A DNA stretch of 7,885 nt from Acidobacteriota bacterium (GCA_027296385.1 JAPUJD010000252.1:1-7885); one strand, 5' to 3'. Counted from the stretch's first letter, positions 1 to 6,652 are shown. Numbers and translations are program-made. The notes: generated by a model from the letters alone, not told the origin.

Positions 1-1
1 G

Positions 2-148
2 GCCGCGACCGCAACCCAGCGCCGCAACGTCGAGCTGGCGCAGGAGCAGTTCACAGTTCTGGCTGCGGAGCTGGCGGACGTGCTGGATCGAGCACTACCG
101 GCGTTGAAGGCGGAGCTCGAGGCCGCAGGGGCTCCCTGGACACCGTAA
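2..148 (+). CDS. C-terminal tail of a VPS10/BNR-repeat 'glycosyl hydrolase'-like protein (5' partial)
   Basis: The window opens inside an open frame that ends with TAA at 146-148, leaving 48 residues. The tail is helical and charged (TQRRNVELAQEQF, then LADVLDRALPALKAELEAAG) and ends in AAGAPWTP. I recall this pattern, with a short helical tail closing on 'EAAGAPWTPG', as the C-terminus of large secreted sortilin/VPS10-like BNR-repeat proteins that are often annotated as glycosyl hydrolases in Acidobacteriota and Gemmatimonadota. No catalytic part is visible, so the activity cannot be judged. The 133 bp to the next start contain only weak short hairpins and no clear terminator, so co-transcription with the downstream regulator is possible. 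The frame is secure; the family call is from memory of a short tail. Confidence 0.6.
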   Translation, partial: AATATQRRNVELAQEQFTVLAAELADVLDRALPALKAELEAAGAPWTP

Positions 149-269
149 ACTCCGTCGAGATGTGGTCGCTTTCGAGGAGAGGTGGCGTCCTCTGCGTGGG
201 AAACAGAGTCTGATCGCCGAGCCGAGCCCGTAGTCCGGGTGCATTCTGAACACCGCGGAACGCTATGCG

Positions 270-281
270 TAGTAGTAGTAG
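270..281 (+). repeat. Four tandem TAG triplets directly before a start codon
   Basis: Bases 270-281 read TAG four times and are followed at once by the ATG at 282, in the same frame. The regulator start is therefore preceded by four consecutive in-frame stop codons, and no earlier start is possible in this frame. The triplet tract lies where a Shine-Dalgarno sequence would be expected, and no good one is present. The nearest purine-rich bits are GGAA at 257-260 and GAGGAG at 174-179. Change in repeat number would move any upstream binding site relative to the start. Confidence 0.8.
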
Positions 282-1691
282 ATGCTTCGAGAGCATATCG
301 GCTCGGCTCCGGATTCTCCCGATATCGCGAGTGTCGACGGGCGCGTGTCCTTTGGGCCATTCGTCCTGGATCGAGAGGAACGGACTCTCCAGCGCCATGG
401 CACCGAGATAGCGCTGCCGGAGCGATCGCTCAGGCTGCTCGAGGTCTTGGTTCGCCTGGCAGGAAAGACGGTGTCCAAGGACAGACTGGTCGCGGAGGTG
501 TGGCAGGGAGCCTTCGTCTCCGACACGTCGCTGACCGAGGCGATGAGTCGATTGCGGCACGCTCTGGGCACCGAGGCTCGAGAGCCGGGCTATATCCGCA
601 CGGTTCACGGACGAGGGTACTGTTTTGTCGTGCCGGTCGGGGCAACGGGTGACCGTTACGGAGGTGGCGCCGCTGGAAGGCCGGCATGGATTCCAGTGTC
701 GATCGCGGCGTCGCTGACGTTGCTCGGGGTGCTCGGGCTCGGCTCGGTCCTTGCCGGGGGAGGGCACCGATCAGCACTCGATTCCGTCGGCTTCTCGACC
801 GACGGTCCCGGGATGGCCTGGGCGCCGCTTCGGGGGCTGGGGGGATGGCTACTCGGCGTTGCTACGCCGGGCGCGAGACCGGCCGGGCCACGATACCGTT
901 TGGCCGAAGTCACTCTAGAGGGTGCGCGGATCTTCAAGTACGGCGTTCCCGCTCTGCCACTCAGCGGTTTCTCGGTCGATCGAACGGGCAGCCGCGTGGC
1001 GTTTTCGATCGCCAACGGCCAGCACTCTGACGCCTGGGTTGTCGAGCCCGAGAAAGGGGAGCTCCGACGCTTCACCACGGGTGGCCGTTTCTTGGATCCT
1101 GTATGGACGCCCAGCGGTCAGGCCGTGGCGCTGGCACAAAGCCGCAACGGTAGTTTCGACCTGGTGCTCAAGGAAGTGGATGGCGACACCCCGGTGCAAG
1201 TCCTGCTCGAGGCGCGCCTGGATCAGTTTCCGGAATCCTGGTCGAGCGACGGCAGATCGCTCGTCTACTCTGAGCGGCATCCCGAGACCGGTTATGACCT
1301 CTGGCTCCTGCGTCAGCGCAGCGACGACAGCTGGGTGCCGACGCCGCTGGTTCGCACCCCGGATGACGAGGCCTTTGGAGCGATCTCTCCCGATGGCCGC
1401 TACGTGGCCTTTACATCGATGGCCGGTCGACGGAAGGATGTCTTCGTTGTCGATCTGGAGCGAGATCGAGCGCCGTTCAGGGTGTCCACAGATAGCGGCA
1501 GCTATCCCTTCTGGTCGGCCGCTGGTGACCTACTGCATTATGTCCACGGCGACGAGCTCTTGAGCATCCCGACCGATCAGATCGATGGGGATGTGATCCG
1601 GGCCTCACGGATCTCGACGCCGGTGGAAGGCCTCTATCTGGCCGGTTCGACCTCGGCAGCCGACCGAATCGTCGTCGCGATGCTCGAATAG
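282..1691 (+). CDS. Transmembrane winged-helix regulator with TolB/WD40-type propeller (CadC-like)
   Basis: This 469-residue protein is probably a one-component membrane regulator. Residues 22-118 form an OmpR/PhoB-type winged helix: it opens FGPFVLDREERTL, a recognition-helix region follows at about 81-97 (SDTSLTEAMSRLRHALG), and the wing is YIRTVHGRGYCF at 104-115. Residues 135-159 are a single hydrophobic helix. Residues 225-469 carry degenerate beta-propeller blades with PVWTPSG (273), ESWSSDG (318), AISPDG (367) and PFWSAAG (409), as in TolB/PD40 repeats. By analogy with CadC/ToxR, the DNA-binding part would be cytoplasmic and the propeller periplasmic, sensing a ligand or protein. No receiver domain is present, so no phosphorelay is implied. 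ATG 282 is the first possible start because in-frame stops precede it, but no clear ribosome-binding site is visible. Targets are unknown; the neighbouring cytochrome gene is the obvious candidate. Confidence 0.88.
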   Translation: MLREHIGSAPDSPDIASVDGRVSFGPFVLDREERTLQRHGTEIALPERSLRLLEVLVRLAGKTVSKDRLVAEVWQGAFVSDTSLTEAMSRLRHALGTEAREPGYIRTVHGRGYCFVVPVGATGDRYGGGAAGRPAWIPVSIAASLTLLGVLGLGSVLAGGGHRSALDSVGFSTDGPGMAWAPLRGLGGWLLGVATPGARPAGPRYRLAEVTLEGARIFKYGVPALPLSGFSVDRTGSRVAFSIANGQHSDAWVVEPEKGELRRFTTGGRFLDPVWTPSGQAVALAQSRNGSFDLVLKEVDGDTPVQVLLEARLDQFPESWSSDGRSLVYSERHPETGYDLWLLRQRSDDSWVPTPLVRTPDDEAFGAISPDGRYVAFTSMAGRRKDVFVVDLERDRAPFRVSTDSGSYPFWSAAGDLLHYVHGDELLSIPTDQIDGDVIRASRISTPVEGLYLAGSTSAADRIVVAMLE

Positions 1692-1701
1692 GCCCCTAAC
1701 G

Positions 1702-1717
1702 GTTAACAAGTTGTTAA
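1702..1717 (+). promoter_or_regulatory. Candidate operator: AT-rich palindrome and 11-bp-phased direct repeat
   Basis: TTAACAA (1703-1709), a central G, and TTGTTAA (1711-1717) make a perfect 7-bp inverted repeat in otherwise GC-rich DNA. The same bases also hold GTTAA twice, at 1702-1706 and 1713-1717, exactly 11 bp apart. That is the phasing typical of tandem OmpR/PhoB-family binding boxes. The site lies 11 bp after the regulator's stop codon and about 83 bp before the cytochrome start at 1801, a sensible operator position. I could not place a convincing -35/-10 pair nearby. Function is inferred from geometry and context only. Confidence 0.45.
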
Positions 1718-1788
1718 GGACATCGTCCGCCGCCGAAGGTTGAATAGCCTCAGTCTTGGGCGCCTTGATGGGTCAGGGCATGCTCGAT

Positions 1789-1796
1789 GAGGAGGT
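1789..1796 (+). promoter_or_regulatory. Strong ribosome-binding site that fixes the cytochrome start at 1801
   Basis: GAGGAGGT at 1789-1796 lies 4 bp before ATG 1801 and closely matches the anti-Shine-Dalgarno consensus. Earlier in-frame starts exist (TTG 1756, ATG 1768, ATG 1780), but none has a comparable site. They would also add residues before a good N-terminal membrane helix. ATG 1801 is therefore preferred. Confidence 0.75.
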
Positions 1797-1800
1797 GGCG

Positions 1801-2724
1801 ATGTCGGCGCGAGTGTTTCGGGTTCTGCGAACGGTTCTGTGGGTCTCGATAGCTCTTGTCGGAGTGGGTCTGGCGACGCTGTTGTTGGCCTTTCCAAGGA
1901 GCCAACCGGCGGCGGAGCTGACGATCGAACCGACACCCGAGAGACTGGAGCGGGGTCGTTATCTGGTCGAGCACGTCGCCAACTGCCTGGATTGTCACTC
2001 AGAGCGAGATTGGAGCTACTACGGCGGCCCGGTGGTTCGCGGTACCGAGGGCCAGGGTGCGGCACTCAGAGTCCTGCGGCCTCACATCCAATCGGCCAAC
2101 ATCACGCCGCCGGCTCTGGGTGAATGGAGCGATGGCGAGATCGTGCGAGCCATCACCTCCGGCATCGGGCGCGACGGCAGGGCCCTGAACCCGTTCATGC
2201 CCTACGACACGTACGCGCGCATGATCGAAGGGGATGTCTATTCGCTCGTCAGCTATCTGAGAACGCTGCCACCGATCGAGAACGACGTGCCACGCCCCGA
2301 AGAAAGTTGGCCGATCAGGCTGATAGGGCGTGTCTTGCCCAGGCCCTATGTGGCCCCTGAGGCGATCGATCGAGGTGTCACCGCCGCTTACGGGCGCTAT
2401 CTCGTCGAGATCGCCGAATGCGGCTTTTGTCACGGCGCGGACTTTTCAGGCGGCCGCATGTTTCAGATCCCCGGGACCTCGCAGAAGTTCCCATCGGAGA
2501 ACATTACCCCTCATCCCTCGAACAGAATCGGCGCCTGGAGTCGCGAGAATTTCGTCGGCGTCTTTAGGTCGTTCGCGCCCCCAGGGGGTCGCGAGATCCC
2601 GGGTCACGAGATCAACACCGTCATGCCGTGGTCTCGCTACGCTGGCATGAGCGAGGACGATCTGGGCGCAATCTACGAATACTTGCGTACGATAGAGCCT
2701 GTCGAGCAAGACGAGCCGGAGTAG
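1801..2724 (+). CDS. Membrane-anchored diheme c-type cytochrome
   Basis: The 307-residue product begins with a positively charged stretch and a hydrophobic helix at about 10-31, read as a signal anchor or uncleaved signal peptide that places the protein in the periplasm. Two cytochrome c domains follow. Domain 1 begins ERGRYLVEHVANCLDCH, with heme motif CLDCH at 62-66 and probable distal ligand Met133 in NPFMPY. Domain 2 begins AYGRYLVEIAECGFCH, with heme motif CGFCH at 207-211 and probable ligand Met275 in TVMPWSRY. The GRYLVE, ITP, GEWSDGEIVRAI and YLRTLPP signatures match the cytochrome subunits that take electrons from periplasmic alcohol/aldehyde-type dehydrogenases, and stand-alone relatives of them. 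No dehydrogenase gene is in the window, so its partner is unknown. It lies 109 bp after the regulator gene. The downstream gene is convergent, with a 109-bp gap in which I see no convincing terminator. Confidence 0.92.
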   Translation: MSARVFRVLRTVLWVSIALVGVGLATLLLAFPRSQPAAELTIEPTPERLERGRYLVEHVANCLDCHSERDWSYYGGPVVRGTEGQGAALRVLRPHIQSANITPPALGEWSDGEIVRAITSGIGRDGRALNPFMPYDTYARMIEGDVYSLVSYLRTLPPIENDVPRPEESWPIRLIGRVLPRPYVAPEAIDRGVTAAYGRYLVEIAECGFCHGADFSGGRMFQIPGTSQKFPSENITPHPSNRIGAWSRENFVGVFRSFAPPGGREIPGHEINTVMPWSRYAGMSEDDLGAIYEYLRTIEPVEQDEPE

Positions 2725-2833
2725 GAATCGCAAGCGGCAGTGGTGATTGGGAGTCGGCTGGCGATCATGGAGCGATAGGCGAGCGACAGAACTGAGGCGA
2801 GTGGAGCCAGTCCAGACCTCCCGCTGGTCGTCA

Positions 2834-4294
2834 TCACTCATCCACGACTGCCTCTGCCTCGATCTCCACCAGAAACTCATCTCCGATCAGCGCGGCCTGA
2901 ACCATCGTATTGACCGGCAGGACGTGGCGAAAGCGTTGCCCATGAGCCCGCGCTACCGCCTCCCACTGCTCGATCCGCGGCACGTAGACCCGGGTGCGCA
3001 CCACATCCTCGAGGCGCCCTCCGAGCGATTGCAGCGCTCCCTCGATCTTGTCGATCACGAAGTGGGTCTGGCTAGCCGGGTCGTCGCCGCCGATCAGCCG
3101 ATCGCGGTGGCTGGCGGTTGTTCCCGACACCCGGATCCATCGACCCTCGCGGATCGCTCGGCAGTAGCCCGCCATCGACTCCCAAGGCACGCCGCTGAAC
3201 GCCCGCCGCCGCCCGTCACTGCCGACCTCGACGCGGTACGGAGCGGGAAACTCGTCGAAGTGATGGCTGAGGTCGCCCGAGGCGGTGAGGAACGGCTCAC
3301 GCCGGTACTCGTCTCCACAGTCGCCGGGAATCGGATCCAGGCGGGCGAGCAGCTCGTCGATCTCGTCGACCACCGTCTGGCCGAGCTCCAACGAGAAGAG
3401 CCTGGCCGTCTCGGCAACGTGCTCGCTCTCGCCCAGGCGGGCGCCGACGATCACCCCCGCGACGGCCGGTTGCTCCAACACGTAGCGTGTCGCAAGGTTG
3501 GCCAGCGAGATCTCGAGACGCGCGGCGATCTCAGCCAGGTCGCGCAACAAGCCTTGAAAACGCGACCACCCGCCGGCCGCCTCGACGAAACGCCGGTACT
3601 TCATCAGCGACCAGGTCTCGAGCTCAGCGACGTCGGGCTCGGCCACGTCGAGGAAGCGCTGGGTCAGCAAGCCCCCGGCCAAGGTGCCGTAGGCCAGAAG
3701 AGACACGCCTTTCTCGACACACAGAGCGGTCATCGCGCCCGCGGCACGGCGGTCGATCAGCGAGAAGCAGACCTGATTGGAGACGATCTCGAATCCGCTG
3801 GAGAGCAGCATCTCGAGATGAACCGCATCGCAATTGGTCAGGCCGATGTTCCGTATGCGGCCGTCCCTACGTAGCTCGTCGAGAAAGAAGAGCCCATCGA
3901 GATAGCTCGGATCGGCGTAGTTCCAGGCGTGGAACTGCAGCAGCTCGAGCGTGTCCGCGCCGAGGCGCTCGGCGGCGAGATCGACGGCGCGGGAGACGTC
4001 CCCGCGGGTGAGCGGACCGGGCTTGGGCACCCACTTGGTGAGCGCCTCGACGCTTCGCTCGGCGTTCGTGCGCCGGTACTCTCCGACGACCTGCTCGGCC
4101 GAGCCGTAGTGATCCGCCACGTCGAAGGTCGTGAGACCGGCATCGACGTACGGCCTCATCGCCGCCGCCGCCGTCGACAGCTCGAGCTCTCCGCTCCGGC
4201 GCTCGATATCGGCAACCTGCCACAGCCCCGTCAGGACACGGGAGACGCTGAGCCCCGGGGCCAGCTCGACTCTCTCGATCTTCTCGCCGCTCAT
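2834..4294 (-). CDS. Aldo/keto reductase fused to a RidA/YjgF-like domain
   Basis: This 486-residue protein joins two enzymes. Residues 1 to about 320 are an aldo/keto reductase barrel. The usual tetrad is visible as Asp58 and Tyr63 (FDVADHYGSAE), Lys88 (ALTKWVP) and His122 (LLQFHAW). Further family marks are GLTNCD at 151, SNQVCFSL at 172, LAYGTLAGGLL at 200 and VIVGAR at 281, consistent with NADPH-dependent reduction of an aldehyde or ketone. After a linker, residues of about 365-486 match the RidA (YjgF/YER057c/UK114) fold: GRWIRVSGTTA, QTHFVIDKIEGALQSLGG, DVVRTRVYV and VEIEAEAVV. RidA enzymes hydrolyse reactive enamines/imines, but the catalytic arginine of E. coli RidA (PARSxV) is here PVNTMV (Asn462), so that activity is doubtful. 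Bases 4302-4306 give GAAGG 7 nt before ATG 4294. The start lies 2 nt after the permease stop, implying translational coupling. An alternative upstream start would run into the permease gene and adds no recognisable domain. Confidence 0.9.
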   Translation of the reverse strand: MSGEKIERVELAPGLSVSRVLTGLWQVADIERRSGELELSTAAAAMRPYVDAGLTTFDVADHYGSAEQVVGEYRRTNAERSVEALTKWVPKPGPLTRGDVSRAVDLAAERLGADTLELLQFHAWNYADPSYLDGLFFLDELRRDGRIRNIGLTNCDAVHLEMLLSSGFEIVSNQVCFSLIDRRAAGAMTALCVEKGVSLLAYGTLAGGLLTQRFLDVAEPDVAELETWSLMKYRRFVEAAGGWSRFQGLLRDLAEIAARLEISLANLATRYVLEQPAVAGVIVGARLGESEHVAETARLFSLELGQTVVDEIDELLARLDPIPGDCGDEYRREPFLTASGDLSHHFDEFPAPYRVEVGSDGRRRAFSGVPWESMAGYCRAIREGRWIRVSGTTASHRDRLIGGDDPASQTHFVIDKIEGALQSLGGRLEDVVRTRVYVPRIEQWEAVARAHGQRFRHVLPVNTMVQAALIGDEFLVEIEAEAVVDE

Positions 4295-4296
4295 TG

Positions 4297-5787
4297 TCAC
4301 GCCTTCGGGAGCTCGCGGAACAACCGTTCTACGTCGACGCCGGAGCGCCTCAGCGCCGCCATCTCGAACCAGAAGATGCCGCAGCCCAGGGCCATGACCG
4401 CGAGCCAGACCGGCGTCGATCGCAGGTACCAGATCGGCCCGTCTGCACCCAGGTCCTTGCCGATGTGGACCGCCAGCAGGAAGCCGAGCAGTATCGCTCC
4501 AGCCAAGGCGCACCACCAACGGCTGCGCGAACCGAGCGGTAACCGCCTCCCGGCATCCAGCTCCGGCTGCGCCCTTGGCAGCCGGAGGACGGCGAGGCAC
4601 ATCAGGAGGAAATTGACCAGCATCGAGGTCACGAGGATGTCGATGCCGAGAAAGAAGTCGCCGGCCAGATGGCTGCCGAGAATGCCCAGCGAGGCCATCA
4701 GTCCACTAGCGAAGATCGCCAGGTGAGGTGTGTGCCAGCGTGAATGTACGCGGGCCAGCCTGGCCGGGAAGACGCCGTCCTGCGCCCAGGCGAAGACCAG
4801 TCGAGACACCGACAACAGCATGGCGGGAATGTCGTTGATGAGGGCTACCGCCGCACCGGCAACGATGGCCACCGTCCAGCCCGGAGCCAGGAGCTGGCCG
4901 AGCAGTCCGGGCGCCGTCAAATCGGAGTCGACGGCCTTCGCGGCGATGTACCACCACGGCACGGCGTGGTAGACGGCGGCGGTGAACAGCAAGTAGAAGG
5001 CACCGACCGACAGGATCGAGATGCCGATGGCGAGCGGCAGATTGCGTTGCGGATTCCGTGCTTCGCCGCCGGCCTGGGCGATCGAGTCGAAGCCGATGAA
5101 GCTGGCGAATAGGATTGCCACTGCGGCGACCTGAGGGCGCCAGCCGAGCTCAGGGGCTTCCACGATCTGAATCGCCTCTCCGGAGTGGGCTGCCACCGCC
5201 CGCGCGAAGTCGGCGTGATCGTAGGAAAACCCGGCCACGATCACGATGCCCCCGAGCGCGAACATGACCCACATCAACGGAATCAGCGTCCGTTCGTAGA
5301 AGCGTGCCCCGCGGATGTTGACGTAGACGAAGAGCCACACCAGCGCCAGCGCCAGCGAGACTCGAACGACTCCCCCCTCGAGGCCCACCGCCACGGCGTC
5401 CCAGGAGAGCGCCTGCGCGATATCGCGCAGGAACGGAATCACCAGATACGAGACCACTCCGATGACGATCGACAGGCCGAACCACTGCGAGAAGCTCGCG
5501 ACGAACCCCCAGTACGGACTCAGCGTACGACTAGCGAAGACATAGCTGCCGCCGGCCCGCGGCATCGCCGACGCCAGCACGGCGTACGCCAGGGCGGCCA
5601 GCAGCGCGGGAATCGCCGCCACCGCGAACGCCCCCACCACGTGGGGCCCGATCCCCGGCACGCTGCGCTGGATCATGAACGGCACTACGTTGATACCGGC
5701 GCCGAGCATCGAGCAGATGCCGGTGGCGGCCAGGCCGAGAAGGCCCATCTCCCGAACGAGACCGGGTTTGTCGCTTTTCAGGGGCAT
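4297..5787 (-). CDS. APC-superfamily amino-acid/amine permease
   Basis: The 496-residue product is rich in hydrophobic segments, about twelve by eye, as expected for an inner-membrane APC transporter of typical length. The first helix contains TGICSMLGAGINVVPF (22-37), including the GxG-type unwound substrate-binding stretch. The TM2-TM3 area has the ASAMPRAGGSYVFASRTLSPYWGF pattern around 72-95. TM6 and the loop after it read FASFIGFDSIAQAGGEARNPQRNLPLAI (228-254), the diagnostic family signature. It probably carries an amino acid, amine or related compound by proton symport or exchange; the substrate cannot be assigned. ATG 5787 is the first Met that fits the family N-terminus. An in-frame upstream extension to 5883 would overlap the preceding gene, and its sequence looks unlike protein. 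No clear ribosome-binding site is seen. It follows the DUF4440 gene by 41 bp and precedes the reductase-RidA gene by 2 bp. Confidence 0.92.
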   Translation of the reverse strand: MPLKSDKPGLVREMGLLGLAATGICSMLGAGINVVPFMIQRSVPGIGPHVVGAFAVAAIPALLAALAYAVLASAMPRAGGSYVFASRTLSPYWGFVASFSQWFGLSIVIGVVSYLVIPFLRDIAQALSWDAVAVGLEGGVVRVSLALALVWLFVYVNIRGARFYERTLIPLMWVMFALGGIVIVAGFSYDHADFARAVAAHSGEAIQIVEAPELGWRPQVAAVAILFASFIGFDSIAQAGGEARNPQRNLPLAIGISILSVGAFYLLFTAAVYHAVPWWYIAAKAVDSDLTAPGLLGQLLAPGWTVAIVAGAAVALINDIPAMLLSVSRLVFAWAQDGVFPARLARVHSRWHTPHLAIFASGLMASLGILGSHLAGDFFLGIDILVTSMLVNFLLMCLAVLRLPRAQPELDAGRRLPLGSRSRWWCALAGAILLGFLLAVHIGKDLGADGPIWYLRSTPVWLAVMALGCGIFWFEMAALRRSGVDVERLFRELPKA

Positions 5788-5828
5788 CGCGTGCGGCGAT
5801 CTTACGATGCCGGTAAGGGGAGGGCCGC

Positions 5829-6341
5829 CTAGTCTGTTCCGGCTTCGGGTGGATCGATCCAGACCTCGTGGAGGTGGAGCCATTCGACGTCGTTCGGTGC
5901 CGCGTCGTTGGGGCCGAAGAGCACCGTGCTCAACCGGCCGCGTCCCTCACCCAGATCGTGCCACTCCTCGTAGGTCGCCAGGGCGAGACCTCCCGCCGCG
6001 TGGTGGAGGCGGTAGTTCTCGATGCGGATGCGGCCGGGCGCCTCCCGCCAGCGACCGTGAGCGGCACGGATCGCGTCGACGATGGACTCCTGCCCGGCCT
6101 GCTCGCCGTCCGGGCCGATGATGAGAAAGGCGGGGGCAATCACGTCGCCGAAGCGAGCAAAAGCCTCCTCGGTTGCTGGCAGCTCGGCGTTCGACCACTG
6201 CTCCAGAAACTCGTGGAGCTCGACGACTTCGGCCCGGCAGCGATCCTCGAGGGAGCGTTCGTCCTCGGCGAACGCCGGTGCGGCGGGGAGCAGAAAGGTG
6301 AGTCCGGCAGCGAACGAAAACCAGCGCGAGATGTGCTTCAT
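5829..6341 (-). CDS. Secreted SnoaL/DUF4440-like (NTF2-fold) protein
   Basis: The product has 170 residues with a clear signal peptide: MKH, a hydrophobic core at about 9-20, and AFA|ED cleavage after residue 25. The mature part begins with a long helix (EDRCRAEVVELHEFLEQWSNA). It continues with EEAFARFGDVIAPAFLIIGPDGE, QESIVDAIRAAHG and a strand-rich C-terminal half ending EWLHLHEVWIDPP. This order of helices, then a four-strand cone, resembles the DUF4440/SnoaL branch of the NTF2-like fold. Family members bind small hydrophobic or polar ligands in the cone, and many have no known reaction. The start is supported by AGAGGA (complement of 6350-6355) 8 nt before ATG 6341. It is the first gene of the apparent minus-strand operon and may provide a periplasmic accessory or binding role for the permease, but that is inference. 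The fold assignment is by pattern, not alignment. Confidence 0.75.
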   Translation of the reverse strand: MKHISRWFSFAAGLTFLLPAAPAFAEDERSLEDRCRAEVVELHEFLEQWSNAELPATEEAFARFGDVIAPAFLIIGPDGEQAGQESIVDAIRAAHGRWREAPGRIRIENYRLHHAAGGLALATYEEWHDLGEGRGRLSTVLFGPNDAAPNDVEWLHLHEVWIDPPEAGTD

Positions 6342-6407
6342 GGGCGAGATCCTCTCACAGCCAGACGGCGACAGCTCCTGGCGCTCGGCAGTTCACCAGC
6401 GCCTATA

Positions 6408-6442
6408 CCTCCACCTATGAGAAACAGGACGGTGGGTGGAGG
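6408..6442. repeat. 8-bp inverted repeat, possible operator of the minus-strand operon
   Basis: CCTCCACC at 6408-6415 is exactly complementary to GGTGGAGG at 6435-6442, with a 19-nt spacer. The left arm abuts the weak -10-like TATAGG (complement of 6402-6407), so a protein bound here would sit over a promoter for the minus-strand operon. This is positional inference only. GC-rich 8-bp pairs can arise by chance in such DNA. Confidence 0.3.
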
Positions 6443-6451
6443 ATGACCTCG

Positions 6452-6519
6452 GTCACCTCGACCTCCCTGCCGCCCTAGGCACCCGGCGCCCTACCTGAGC
6501 CAGTCGGTCTCGAGGTGAC
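6452..6519. repeat. 10-bp inverted repeat enclosing a smaller dyad, possible structured RNA or cruciform
   Basis: GTCACCTCGA at 6452-6461 and TCGAGGTGAC at 6510-6519 are perfect complements 48 nt apart. Inside, TAGGC at 6476-6480 can pair with GCCCTA at 6488-6493 with one bulge, giving a hairpin within a hairpin. It matches no riboswitch or RNA family I recognise. Confidence 0.35.
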
Positions 6520-6613
6520 ACTCGCACCACCACGTACGCCGCCCGCGCTGCAACCGAGATTTCTCGAGGCGTGCGCGGCCAGCCAAGGGAGCCACTGACT
6601 GCGGGTGCCCACC

Positions 6614-6652
6614 CTGCCGGAAGTCATGGGCCCCGCCCATGACCTACGGCAG
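6614..6652. promoter_or_regulatory. Strong 39-bp hairpin/palindrome upstream of the HMA-thioredoxin gene
   Basis: The 18-nt arms at 6614-6631 and 6635-6652 match at 16 of 18 positions around a CCC loop. The outer stem is CTGCCG/CGGCAG (6 bp) and the inner stem is GTCATGGGC/GCCCATGAC (9 bp, perfect). Only two mismatched positions (6620/6646 and 6622/6644) lie between them, flanking an A-T pair. It ends 69 bp before ATG 6722. No T-run follows on either strand, which argues against an intrinsic terminator. An operator or a 5'-leader RNA hairpin is more likely. Confidence 0.6.

Noticed and set aside
174..208. Short hairpins (AGAGG/CCTCT, CTCTG/CAGAG) after the partial first gene
   Set aside because: Stems of 5 bp without a T-run are expected by chance and do not support a terminator.
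182..652. Plus-strand frame starting GTG 182, preceded by purine-rich GAGGAG at 174-179
   Set aside because: The spacing to GTG is only 2 bp, the product is Arg/Gly-rich without a recognisable domain, and it overlaps the winged-helix domain in another frame.
2725..2833. Possible bidirectional terminator between the convergent cytochrome and reductase-RidA genes
   Set aside because: I found no stem longer than about 4-5 bp and no T-run on either strand.
2747..3874. Long plus-strand open frame (375 codons) antisense to the reductase-RidA gene
   Set aside because: It reads as low-complexity Arg/Asp/Leu-rich sequence with no family pattern, and it mirrors a well-conserved minus-strand gene. Long antisense frames are common in GC-rich DNA.
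4295..4600. N-terminal extension of the reductase-RidA protein up to 4600
   Set aside because: The extra stretch is Arg/Gly/Ala-rich, lies inside the permease gene in another frame, and ATG 4294 has a ribosome-binding site and the family's N-terminus.
5801..5817. CTTAC...GTAAG hairpin between the DUF4440 and permease genes
   Set aside because: A 5-bp stem with a 7-nt loop is too weak to call a terminator or regulator.
5788..5883. N-terminal extension of the permease up to 5883
   Set aside because: The added residues (RGLDRSTRSRNRLGG and similar) are unlike permease N-termini and would overlap the end of the DUF4440 gene. ATG 5787 gives a normal family start.
6417..6446. Nine-codon mini-frame ATG 6417 to TGA 6446
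   Set aside because: There is no ribosome-binding site, no supporting context, and its length is expected by chance.
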